Source: JBAZOY01 sp041648505 (lineage in GTDB: Bacteria > Desulfobacterota > Syntrophia > Syntrophales > CG2-30-49-12). Taken from it: a DNA stretch of 64,000 nucleotides. Position numbers and translations under genes: made by a program. The notes beneath the pieces are model-generated. The model saw only the letters and a list, made by a program, of their open reading frames with translations, was not told the origin of the DNA and did not search any database. The stretch spans positions 62,001 through 126,000 of the forward strand of contig JBAZOY010000001.1 in the NCBI GenBank assembly GCA_041648505.1, in the 5' to 3' direction. Positions 25,147-33,604 of the stretch are shown here, piece by piece. Each line of letters starts with the position of its first letter. Position 1 is the stretch's first letter.

Positions 25147-26856
25147 CTACATTATCACCGCTGAGGTTGCTTCTTCAAGTGTCGTTATCCCCCGGAGTAC
25201 CTTATTACCCGCGTCGTATTTCAAGGTTCTGAGGTTACCCTCTTCTACGGCCTTGCGCGCAATTTCATGGGCTGAACATTTTCTCATAATCATGTCCTGG
25301 ATCAAATGGTCGTTAATGAGTACCTCGAATATACCTGTTCTTCCCTTATACCCCGTATTTAAACACTGGTTGCAACCCCGGCCGCGCTGAAAATTCGCAA
25401 AGTCCCACCTTTCAAGTCCCCAGGAGGCAAGCACATCTTCGGGTGGATTGTACTGTTCTCTGCAGTACGGGCAAACAGTTCTCACCAGGCGCTGGGCAAT
25501 AGAGACCAGGAGGGTGGAAGAAAGGAGAAACGGTTCAATTCCCATATCAATAAAACGCGAGATGGCTCCAACTGCATCGTTCGTATGTACCGTACTTAAA
25601 ACACGGTGACCGGTCTGCGCAGCTTGCGTGGCAATTGCCGCTGTTTCGCCATCCCTGATCTCGCCGACCATTATTATATCGGGGTCCTGACGGAGTATTG
25701 ATCTTAGACCACTGGCAAATGTCATCCCTGCTTTCCTGTTCAGCTGGATCTGCCTGATATTTTCAATCCGGTATTCCACAGGATCCTCCAGGGTCATGAT
25801 ATTGCTGTCAGGACGGTTGAGTTCGTTCAAGATAGCATAAATGCTTGTACTCTTACCGCTTCCCGTCGGTCCGGTGCTCAGTATCATACCGTAAGGTTTC
25901 TTTACGATAGCCCTGATTTTCTCTATATCCGATTTGACCATCCCGATGCGATCCAGTGAATATATCCCCGCACTTGTATCCAGAAGCCGCAGGACGAGAT
26001 TTTCTCCGTAAATGGTCGGTATGGAAGACGCACGGACATTGATTTCTTTCTTCTCCATGCGAAGGGTAAACCGCCCGTCCTGAGGTATCCTCGTTACGGT
26101 AATATCCATATTTGACAGGATTTTTATCCTGGCTGCAATTCCTAAAAACATATGTTTGGGGGGAGATTGTACCTCATGGAGCTTGCCGTCTATACGGAAC
26201 CGAAGCTGTATATTATTCTGCTGGGGACTGAGGTGAATATCACTGGCCCCCTCGTGTATGCCCTGGACAAAGATCGAGTTAACAAGCCTTATAATAGGTG
26301 CCTCTCCTGCCATGTCCTGAAGGGAAGCTAACTGTATATCTGCCATACCCTCGTCTTCGTCTTTTTCCTGAACAAGTTTAGCTTCAATATCTTCTATGCT
26401 ATCCAGGACACTGCCAAGACCTGACTGAACACCGTAGAGATTGCTTATTATCTGATTCAGTTCACGCTCAGTACATACTACCGCTTCTACTTCACAATTT
26501 GTCAGTGTTTCAATAGCATCAAAAGTATTAATATCAAGGGGATCCAGCATGGCGATCGTTAATAGACGACCTTTTCTCGCCAAAGGTGCTATCTGACATT
26601 GCTGTGCGTAATCTATAGGGATTAATGCTGAGAGTTCGAGTTCACAGGGGTATTTACTGGGGTGAAATCTTCTTATTTTCAACTGCCTGCCGAGCACATC
26701 TATTATCTGTTCCTCGGTTACAATTCCTCGCTGGACAAGAATCTGACCGAGCTTCAGATCACTCTTCCCCTGTTCGGTAAGAGCTTTTTCGAGTTGCTCT
26801 TCCGTCAGCAGATTTTCCTCGATAAGTATTTCGCCTAACCTCTTTCTGCCGGCCAT
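25147..26856 (-). CDS. pilB: Type IV pilus extension ATPase PilB
   Basis: 569 residues. An N-terminal MshEN domain ('RLGEILIEENLLTEEQLEKA'), which in homologues binds c-di-GMP, is followed by the GspE core: Walker A 'GPTGSGKST' near 330, the Asp box 'ILRQDPDIIMVGEIRD', the His box and a tetracysteine zinc site ('CPYC' ... 'CNQC'). It hydrolyses ATP to drive pilin insertion. The start is set by GGAG/GAGGG upstream. It follows exeA after a gap containing a piece of repeat A. No retraction ATPase (PilT) is nearby. Confidence 0.95.
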   Translation of the reverse strand: MAGRKRLGEILIEENLLTEEQLEKALTEQGKSDLKLGQILVQRGIVTEEQIIDVLGRQLKIRRFHPSKYPCELELSALIPIDYAQQCQIAPLARKGRLLTIAMLDPLDINTFDAIETLTNCEVEAVVCTERELNQIISNLYGVQSGLGSVLDSIEDIEAKLVQEKDEDEGMADIQLASLQDMAGEAPIIRLVNSIFVQGIHEGASDIHLSPQQNNIQLRFRIDGKLHEVQSPPKHMFLGIAARIKILSNMDITVTRIPQDGRFTLRMEKKEINVRASSIPTIYGENLVLRLLDTSAGIYSLDRIGMVKSDIEKIRAIVKKPYGMILSTGPTGSGKSTSIYAILNELNRPDSNIMTLEDPVEYRIENIRQIQLNRKAGMTFASGLRSILRQDPDIIMVGEIRDGETAAIATQAAQTGHRVLSTVHTNDAVGAISRFIDMGIEPFLLSSTLLVSIAQRLVRTVCPYCREQYNPPEDVLASWGLERWDFANFQRGRGCNQCLNTGYKGRTGIFEVLINDHLIQDMIMRKCSAHEIARKAVEEGNLRTLKYDAGNKVLRGITTLEEATSAVIM

Positions 26857-26876
26857 TCTTTTCCGCCCTCTCCTTA

Positions 26877-26909
26877 TTCCAATTCTAAATCAAAGCGCTA
26901 TCTTCGTTG
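26877..26909 (-). repeat. Repeat family A fragment (A4) containing the exeA stop codon
   Basis: 33 bp match one terminus of repeat A (TTCCAATTCTAAATCAAAG, then GCGCTATCTTCGTTG). The exeA frame ends inside it: the last codons Gln-Arg-Arg and the TAG at 26900-26898 come from repeat sequence. Confidence 0.7.
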
Positions 26910-28472
26910 ATTTTTAAAAAACACTGTATCATCATCCGGTTTGGATATGATTTTTGCGTGTAACGTAAGCGGAGATGGTAAATTTCTTACCGCACCCAGG
27001 GCTGATTCCCTGTTGACATAACCATCTTTCAAGAAGATGGAGAATACCAGCCCTTCCCTGAAATTCCAGTACGGAAGAAACATTAACGACGGTAACGCAC
27101 GTTCATAACTCTTGTATAATTCATAGATTTCTTCGATATTTTCGCCACTTGCTACCTGCACCCAGTATTTTCCAGGAGAAAGATGTTTTGATTTTGCGGG
27201 AAGCGCCGGAAGCTTGATCACTTCACCGGCTCTCACCTGATTAAGATCCTTGAGATGTTGATTCGCAAGGACAACCGCCTGAAATTGCTCAAAAGATAAA
27301 TCCCCATAAAAATCAGCAGCTGTACGCCACACGGTTCTATCCTTTTTTAATCTCACCCCCCCCAGTAGATCAGGCATCGTTTTTGGAACCGCCGGTAATC
27401 CCGCCGACACCTCTTCTGCCACTGCTTCGGTCACAGAGGTTGTGCCCATACCAACCATCTCCGATGCAGAATTAATAACCGGAGAGGGATTCCGGACATT
27501 GATAAGGATTGTATGTTTTTTCTCTTTCCCGTAATCGAATATTTTAGAGGGGTACAGTCCTGCTACTATCACGAATACACATAAAGCGGTCAGGACCGTT
27601 GCCGCTATCCATTTTACATTCCTCCGCTGCTCTAAAAAGCTTCTCCCTCTACGGGCACAGGAACGAACGAGGAACCATCCGGCTCTTGAACGGTTCTGGA
27701 TGATCAATGCCAGGATAATCTGATGACACAGAGTTACAATCTTCCTCGGATAACCCCCAGTTGCCATATAAAGAGCCCATAAACCCGGGTAAGTAAACAG
27801 TGAAGGCGCTTTATCGGTATCGCCGGCTTTTGCAAGACGGGATATGACCATGCCCCGTGTCTCCCGGAAATTAAGGGGATTCAGGAAATAGTAGAGGTTA
27901 ACCCGGTCGGCGACGTTCATCATTCTCTTTAACGTCTGTTCAAATTCCCTCTGGGCAAAGATAACAATCTGGAGTATTTTATACTCATTCGTCTCGTAAT
28001 TGAGAAATTCGCGCAGCAACTCAAGACAAAAATCCGGCAGTTTCTGCCCTTCATCAATAAGGAGAACTACCGTCCTTTCATCATCAACGGCCGATTTAAA
28101 GAGATAATTTTTGATGCTTTCCCTGAGCTGCCATTCGCTGTCAAGGCTATCCGATCCGGCAACGCCGAATGTCATCGCTACAACAGATAAAAATTCACGG
28201 GGGTTTGTAAAGGCTGGGTCCATGAGAAGGTGTGCTTCTATTCTTTCTCCATCCTTTTCAGAAGCGGCAAATTTAAGTAAAAGTTGGCGACAGAGAGTGG
28301 TTTTTCCTGTCCCCACATCCCCAATCACCACATTTAATCCTCGACGGAGACGTACGGCAAGTTCTAACTCTTGCAGGCAACCAGTATGCTCAAGAGAGGG
28401 GAAGAAGAATTCCGGTTCCGGCGAGTTGGAAAAAGGCTCCCTGTTCAGGTTTAAAATCCTGAAATAATCCAT
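26898..28472 (-). CDS. ExeA/MshM-type AAA ATPase with membrane helix and SPOR-like domain
   Basis: 524 residues. The AAA domain (1-270) has Walker A 'GDVGTGKTTLCRQ' near 50 and Walker B 'VVLLIDEGQKL' near 130. A membrane helix spans about 287-309. The periplasmic part has a LysM-like stretch (350-410, ending 'VRAGEVIKLPAL') and a SPOR-like C-terminus ('KYWVQVASGENIEEIYELY'). This is the ExeA plan: cytoplasmic ATPase plus peptidoglycan-binding part, used to place the secretin in the cell wall. It sits directly after the secretin gene, as in MSHA clusters. The last three residues and the stop come from a repeat A fragment, so the original C-terminus may differ slightly. Confidence 0.88.
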   Translation of the reverse strand: MDYFRILNLNREPFSNSPEPEFFFPSLEHTGCLQELELAVRLRRGLNVVIGDVGTGKTTLCRQLLLKFAASEKDGERIEAHLLMDPAFTNPREFLSVVAMTFGVAGSDSLDSEWQLRESIKNYLFKSAVDDERTVVLLIDEGQKLPDFCLELLREFLNYETNEYKILQIVIFAQREFEQTLKRMMNVADRVNLYYFLNPLNFRETRGMVISRLAKAGDTDKAPSLFTYPGLWALYMATGGYPRKIVTLCHQIILALIIQNRSRAGWFLVRSCARRGRSFLEQRRNVKWIAATVLTALCVFVIVAGLYPSKIFDYGKEKKHTILINVRNPSPVINSASEMVGMGTTSVTEAVAEEVSAGLPAVPKTMPDLLGGVRLKKDRTVWRTAADFYGDLSFEQFQAVVLANQHLKDLNQVRAGEVIKLPALPAKSKHLSPGKYWVQVASGENIEEIYELYKSYERALPSLMFLPYWNFREGLVFSIFLKDGYVNRESALGAVRNLPSPLTLHAKIISKPDDDTVFFKNQRR

Positions 28473-28485
28473 GGTTCCACTTCTC

Positions 28486-30087
28486 TTATTGAATAGAATT
28501 TGCCGGAGGCACAGGTGATTTTTCGCTTGCCGAAACCGCCTGAGTCGGCGGCAGTATTGTCGGAGTTATGAAAATGAGAACTTCCTGCATAGATTCGCTT
28601 TTACCTGCCCCCTTGAAAAACCATCCCAGCAGGGGAATATCCTTCAGCAAGGGGACACCGACTTGCGCATCCTCTTTCTTCTGTTTTGTCAATCCGGAGA
28701 TAACAATCGTTTCCCCATCCTGAACGATCAGAGACGTGTTTGTCTCCTTTTTGTAGATGTAAGGGTTCCCCTGTACATTCCTGGAGTTGTCCACCTCATC
28801 CTTCTTTACCACCACTTTCATTTTGAGATTCTTGCCGTCAATCACATGAGGGGTAATCTCCAGCCGGAGAACCACATCCTCGAATTTTACCGACCTCGTA
28901 ATAGCGCCGGTTGCACTTGTTTCTTCCGTTATATAGGGAACTTTCTCCCCGTTTTCCGTATACGCTGTTTGATTGTCCAGAGTTGTAATCGAAGGGCTGG
29001 AAAGGATATTCAATTTTCCTTCTTTCTGGAGAGCATTTAACTGCATCTCTAAAATGTTGCCCCCGATGGTCCCAAACATGAGACCCAGCGTCCCCGATCC
29101 TGTAATGGACGTCTGCGAAGGAGCATTAAAGGCAAACCCCTGACCACTCAGTCCCGTTCCGCCATACCCGGGAGTATAATTGCCGCTTATCGGATCGCCT
29201 GTACCCGACGTTCCACCCGGGGTGATCCAGATCCCTTTATCTCCAAATCTAGTACTGTACATGCCACCCCATGAAATCCCAAGATTACGGGCAGTGTCTT
29301 GAGTTGTCTCTACAATGTTGGCCTTTATCAGGATCTGCGGCGTAGGTTTATCTATTTCGTTGATAATCGGCATCATCCTTTCGAGGTCATCCCGGCTTGC
29401 CTGAATAATCAGGCTATTACTGTGTGCATTTACCTGTACCGATCCCCGTTGTTTACCATCCTTATCTTTTGTTAAAAATTCCTGAAGATTTTCTTTAAGC
29501 TTGGGGGCATCCGCATAATCGATGCTGATCACTCTGGTCAACAGGGGCTGCATCTGCTGAATGCTGATTTCCTGGGCCTTTTGCTTCAGCTCCCGGTCCT
29601 TATCTTCCAGGGTTATTACCCTGACAATATTTCCTTCCCACTGATAATACAGGCCCTGGTTTTGAAGAATACCCTTAAAAGCGACGTCCCAGGGGACTTC
29701 CTTGAAATCAACGGTAATTTCTCCCTTTACCTCATCTTTGATTAAAATGTTCTGCTCTTCAATTCGGGCCAATGCCCGTATAACAGCCTTGACATCAGCC
29801 TGCCGCATTTTCAGGGTAATTTTTCTCACCGGCAGTTGCCTGTCCTTAACAGACTTCACATCTTTTTCAAGAGAACTGCTCTCCTTCTGCGCACTCCCTG
29901 TAACGTCAATGTCTTTCCTGCCGGGAGCCGGAGAATGTCCTCTTGCCGTCTCTGCCATCTCTTGCCATTTTTCGAAGAAGGGATCTTTTTTTGTCGCCAC
30001 TTCTTTTACACATCCCGAAAGGGCTATCACCATTCCCAGAACAAGCGCCAGTCTCCCCCACTTTTTCTTAAAAGCGGCGTTAAACAA
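28486..30087 (-). CDS. pilQ: Type IV pilus secretin PilQ/MshL, lipoprotein
   Basis: About 533 residues. A signal peptide ends in a lipobox ('ALSGC'). An STN/secretin N domain ('KVRQADVKAVIRAL'-type repeats; 'FKEVPWDVAFKGIL'), a secretin N1-like domain and the C-terminal secretin core ('EGKLNILSSPSITTLDNQTA', 'VPLLKDIPLLGWFFKG') follow. It forms the outer-membrane pore for the pilus and most resembles MshL. I prefer the TTG at 30087, which has AAGGAGG 8 nt upstream; an in-frame GTG at 30117 overlaps the pilP stop. Domain residues are read by eye. Confidence 0.9.
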   Translation of the reverse strand: MFNAAFKKKWGRLALVLGMVIALSGCVKEVATKKDPFFEKWQEMAETARGHSPAPGRKDIDVTGSAQKESSSLEKDVKSVKDRQLPVRKITLKMRQADVKAVIRALARIEEQNILIKDEVKGEITVDFKEVPWDVAFKGILQNQGLYYQWEGNIVRVITLEDKDRELKQKAQEISIQQMQPLLTRVISIDYADAPKLKENLQEFLTKDKDGKQRGSVQVNAHSNSLIIQASRDDLERMMPIINEIDKPTPQILIKANIVETTQDTARNLGISWGGMYSTRFGDKGIWITPGGTSGTGDPISGNYTPGYGGTGLSGQGFAFNAPSQTSITGSGTLGLMFGTIGGNILEMQLNALQKEGKLNILSSPSITTLDNQTAYTENGEKVPYITEETSATGAITRSVKFEDVVLRLEITPHVIDGKNLKMKVVVKKDEVDNSRNVQGNPYIYKKETNTSLIVQDGETIVISGLTKQKKEDAQVGVPLLKDIPLLGWFFKGAGKSESMQEVLIFITPTILPPTQAVSASEKSPVPPANSIQ

Positions 30088-30113
30088 TATTATCCCCTCC
30101 TTCCCTAAAAAAT

Positions 30114-30623
30114 TCACTCCTGCAATAAGATAGCGAATTCAGCTTCACGTCTTTCATTTAAAATCATAACCTTATCCGGATATATCTCTTTCAGAACATA
30201 ACCTTCTATCTCTAAAGGTTCACCTGCTGCATACTCGATACCGTTGATTATCGCTATCTTCTTCCTGTTCATCTCTAAATAGCCGGAGTAACTGAATTTT
30301 GCTTCCGATCCGGGGCCGCTGTCTGCTTCGGCTTTTCCCTTAAGAGTTACCCAGTCACGAAAATATTTATTCAGATAAAACGGGTTATTCTTCCATTGCG
30401 TTTCAGCACGGCTGACTATGTAAGCATCAACAGCCGAGAGCTGATTTCCCGTTATGCCCGCGGTTATATCAGATACGAAAGCGCCCAGGTCGCTTGATTT
30501 TGCCGCCATATCAACCGGGGCATTTTTCGCCCGCGAGGCGATGAAGAAATCATAAGCACCATAGCAAATCACTATCGCCATAACGGAGAGAATGAGTATC
30601 TGTTGTTTTGTCAACTTCGGCAT
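30114..30623 (-). CDS. pilP: PilP/GspC-like pilus alignment protein
   Basis: 169 residues. One N-terminal membrane helix (about 9-27) is followed by a linker and a C-terminal HR-like beta domain ('KIAIINGIEYAAGEPLEIEG', 'YVLKEIYPDKVMILNE'), as in PilP and GspC, which connect the inner-membrane complex with the secretin. Position between pilO and pilQ supports the call. It lacks the PilP lipobox, so it is closer to the GspC/MshK form. Confidence 0.75.
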   Translation of the reverse strand: MPKLTKQQILILSVMAIVICYGAYDFFIASRAKNAPVDMAAKSSDLGAFVSDITAGITGNQLSAVDAYIVSRAETQWKNNPFYLNKYFRDWVTLKGKAEADSGPGSEAKFSYSGYLEMNRKKIAIINGIEYAAGEPLEIEGYVLKEIYPDKVMILNERREAEFAILLQE

Positions 30624-30642
30624 TTACTTCTATGCCCCTTTA

Positions 30643-31182
30643 TTACTGACTTAAGGCAAGAATGGTTTTCACCTTGAATTCCATGACTTCCCGGTTCTGC
30701 TGAATCTGTATTTCCTCTATATGTTCTAAGTAAGGGACACCTCCCAGGGCAATTAAAAATCCGCGAAGATCAGGAAAATCACCCGCAATAATTATTTCAA
30801 CAGGAAGAAAATTATGATCGGTATCGGTTGAATTAAGGTCTGGAGAAATTGATACTATATTCATACCGGTATTTTTAGCTATATTCCTGAAAGTTATCGA
30901 GATTACTCCTATTGCCTCCCGGGATAATTTAGTCTTATCGGGAAAAGGCAGCACCGATGACATTTTCTTCTCAGACCTGCTTTTCAACGACTGATATATG
31001 GGATGGTATGTTTTTTGTTCTTCCGACTGAAATTGTAAGGCACCAATCTTACGCACCAATTTCGCCGACGCCAGATAATTGGGGATGATCCCGGCAAAGA
31101 CAATCAGCAACACCCCTGCCAAACAGATCAAAAGGTTAACCAGCGTCTCTCTGGGGATCATGTCTTTTATTTTTCGCCACAT
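30643..31182 (-). CDS. pilO: PilO-like inner-membrane alignment protein
   Basis: 179 residues. An N-terminal membrane helix (about 15-37) and coiled coil precede a ferredoxin-like domain ('MNIVSISPDLNSTD', 'VEIIIAGDFPDLRGFLIALG'). It pairs with the PilN half of the upstream fusion to align the secretin over the platform. It lies 9 bp after pilMN and 19 bp before pilP. Confidence 0.82.
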   Translation of the reverse strand: MWRKIKDMIPRETLVNLLICLAGVLLIVFAGIIPNYLASAKLVRKIGALQFQSEEQKTYHPIYQSLKSRSEKKMSSVLPFPDKTKLSREAIGVISITFRNIAKNTGMNIVSISPDLNSTDTDHNFLPVEIIIAGDFPDLRGFLIALGGVPYLEHIEEIQIQQNREVMEFKVKTILALSQ

Positions 31183-31191
31183 TACCGAACC

Positions 31192-33054
31192 TTATCCTAT
31201 TCCTATATCAATTATGAAATGCAGGACATCATCTCTCTTGAAATGTTCAACGCTGTTTTTCTTAATGCTGACCTGCTGGAACATCGGCGAGCGCTCCAGC
31301 TTCATGATATAATCGGCAAATAATACATCGAGTGTTTTGCGGTCTCCCAAAATCAGGCCCTCCATGACCAGGTTTTTTGCCCTTTCTTTTTTGGCCCCTA
31401 TTTGATGTTTAGCACTACCGAGGTAAACCTTCAGATCAATGAGACGTACATTTTCCGGCGTCATTTCAGACAACTCGCCAATGATCGCCGTTCCCAGGTA
31501 TCTATCACTGTACGCTTTAGACGCCTGCTGAAGCTGTTTAGAAGTAGCGGCCATCCGGGACAGCAGTTTTTGATCAACACGGGGTTTGTACTGCAACAGC
31601 TGTTCTTCAAGCTGTGATATTTCGGATTTCTTCTGATTAATGGCGTGCAGTTGAGAAAGGAAAACGCCTGCACAAATTAATGCAACAGTTATCAGGGATG
31701 CGAAGGCTACACGCGTAATGCGGGCAACATTGGTAAGTTTTTCTTTATTTTTAGATCTAACTAAAAAATTGGGGGTATATTCGTGATCCGAGAGGGCGAG
31801 TCCCAGGGCAGGAGTTAAAGCAATTCTCTCCGGCATAGAAATATCGAGAGTATCTTTTTGGGGCAACGGAAGCTGAAGAAACTTGAAGGGATCAAGGATA
31901 TCGCTCTCTATAGCAAGCTGATCACCCACGCATGCAATAATGGGCATAGATAAACTCATCACGCTTGATACGTAAATTTTATCAACTCTGTCATAACCCA
32001 GGTTTGTACTGTAATGTTTAAATGTCCTCTCTACCTGTCTGATCACCCTTTCCAGGGCAGGTAAAATAATGGCAAATTTTTCTTCTTCTTTTAAAGTAAA
32101 ACCTACATCGCCCGCAGTTAACGGCGGGAAGTCAGGACTGAGGCTGAAAAATACTTTCCGTGCCTCTTCCATGCTCGTTCGGATTGGTTCTCCTTCTATT
32201 CCAGACAATTTTGGCAGCAATTCATTAATTCTCTCCTGCAGAGATTCAACCATGCTGTTAATCCCGGCCTTGATACCCCTGGTCATGGTGAGCTTTCCCC
32301 GGGCATAGATATCAATACGTGAGAAATCATTACCTATGAACAGACTTGCAAGCGTACTCTCAGCAGCAGGAAGCCACTCCGTAAGGAATATGTTCTGAAT
32401 GGCAAAGGATGCGACGGATATGCCATCTAACGGGAAGCCGATTTCGTTGAATTGTTTCTTTAACCCTTCGATCTCATATCTGGGAGCTGTGTAAACCATC
32501 GCCGACAACTTCTGCACAGCACCTTCAGTAATTTCTCCCTGAATTTCATAGTCGAATACTGTTTCTTTTTCATCGAAGGGGAGTTCTTTTCTAACCGTCC
32601 AGTAAATGGCATTCTCTATGTGTTTTTTTGCAACCTTGGGAATCCTGATATGTCGCACATTAACCCGTGCCGAAGACATAATCGCCCATAGATGTAAATT
32701 TTTATAGGTTCCACAGAATTTAGATATTTCATTCCTTAGAAAATTGTTAAACTCGGGTAACTTCCTCGATGTTATATGGCTGAGTGATACACTCCTCCAG
32801 TCAATTAACGTCCACCTGTTATCATTAGACGGTGCTGTTTTCACCATCCTGAGGTACTCATGGCCGATATCGACGCCAACGTTTATTGTCCTTTTTTCAG
32901 AAAGGGTTTTTAAGGGAATAACATTTTTTTTCTCTTTAGGCGGGTCAATATCAGGTTTCTGAACGGGATCAGGGGCGGTAGAATCCTTCTTACTTCGGAT
33001 TAGATCAAGCAGCTTTTCTGTAGAAGTAATATCTTTCAAACGGGACATTTTCAC
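31192..33054 (-). CDS. pilM: Fused PilM-PilN protein
   Basis: 620 residues. Residues about 50-400 are an actin-like PilM domain ('TINVGVDIGHEYLRMVKTA', 'LFIGNDFSRIDIYARGKL', 'GYDRVDKIYVSSVMS') that binds ATP and sits under the membrane. Near 425-450 a membrane helix ('FASLITVALICAGVF') begins a PilN domain with coiled coil and the periplasmic fold 'MTPENVRLIDLKVYLG'. PilM normally docks on the short cytoplasmic tail of PilN; here they are one chain. It is the first gene of the assembly operon; a 50-residue Pro/Lys-rich N-terminus precedes the actin fold. Confidence 0.85.
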   Translation of the reverse strand: MKMSRLKDITSTEKLLDLIRSKKDSTAPDPVQKPDIDPPKEKKNVIPLKTLSEKRTINVGVDIGHEYLRMVKTAPSNDNRWTLIDWRSVSLSHITSRKLPEFNNFLRNEISKFCGTYKNLHLWAIMSSARVNVRHIRIPKVAKKHIENAIYWTVRKELPFDEKETVFDYEIQGEITEGAVQKLSAMVYTAPRYEIEGLKKQFNEIGFPLDGISVASFAIQNIFLTEWLPAAESTLASLFIGNDFSRIDIYARGKLTMTRGIKAGINSMVESLQERINELLPKLSGIEGEPIRTSMEEARKVFFSLSPDFPPLTAGDVGFTLKEEEKFAIILPALERVIRQVERTFKHYSTNLGYDRVDKIYVSSVMSLSMPIIACVGDQLAIESDILDPFKFLQLPLPQKDTLDISMPERIALTPALGLALSDHEYTPNFLVRSKNKEKLTNVARITRVAFASLITVALICAGVFLSQLHAINQKKSEISQLEEQLLQYKPRVDQKLLSRMAATSKQLQQASKAYSDRYLGTAIIGELSEMTPENVRLIDLKVYLGSAKHQIGAKKERAKNLVMEGLILGDRKTLDVLFADYIMKLERSPMFQQVSIKKNSVEHFKRDDVLHFIIDIGIG

Positions 33055-33604
33055 TCATCCACTTAATATCATGAAAGCTTTGGAAAAGCCTCGCGATATC
33101 CTCTCTGGTAAATACTCAGGAGTTATATGTCTTAAGCAGCTCAATGACTTCTTCAATTTTTGATAATAACTTTAATGTATCGCTATAATCAAGATAATTC
33201 GCAAGAAATAAATAATACCGGTATTTTTTAAATACCTTGTGTTTTATATGGCTTTGTCTTTTTCTTAACTCCTCCGTTTATATTAGCCGGAATAGAAAAG
33301 TAGCCTTTCTGATCTGCGAAGTATAATATAAATTTTATTTCTGAAGAAATTATCATCAAAATGATATATGGATAAAATAAATTATGGTAGTCTGAGACTT
33401 TTACAAATTTATTTGCCATTGTCAACAGTAATTTGAGACCTTTACAAAACAGTGAAGCCCGTATTAAGAAGAAAAAGATTAAATATCGGTTACCATCCCC
33501 CACAGCACCGGCTAAGGCAATATATAAAAGTGTAAGCGCGTGCATTGACAATTCAGAACCACTTCGGTATTCCAAAGTAAGATATTTTTCTCAGGAATTT
33601 TAAG
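33055..33604. other. Divergent intergenic region, pilMN / O-antigen-ligase-like gene
   Basis: 550 bp, A+T-rich, no gene recognised. A direct repeat TGAGACYTTTACAAA occurs twice (near 33392 and 33432), related to the outer ends of repeat B. Both promoters must lie here but none is clear. Confidence 0.5.

Noticed and set aside
33074..33087. Weak sigma-54-like GG-N10-GC pattern before pilMN
   Set aside because: The match to the consensus outside the GG/GC is poor and it lies only about 20 bp from the start codon.
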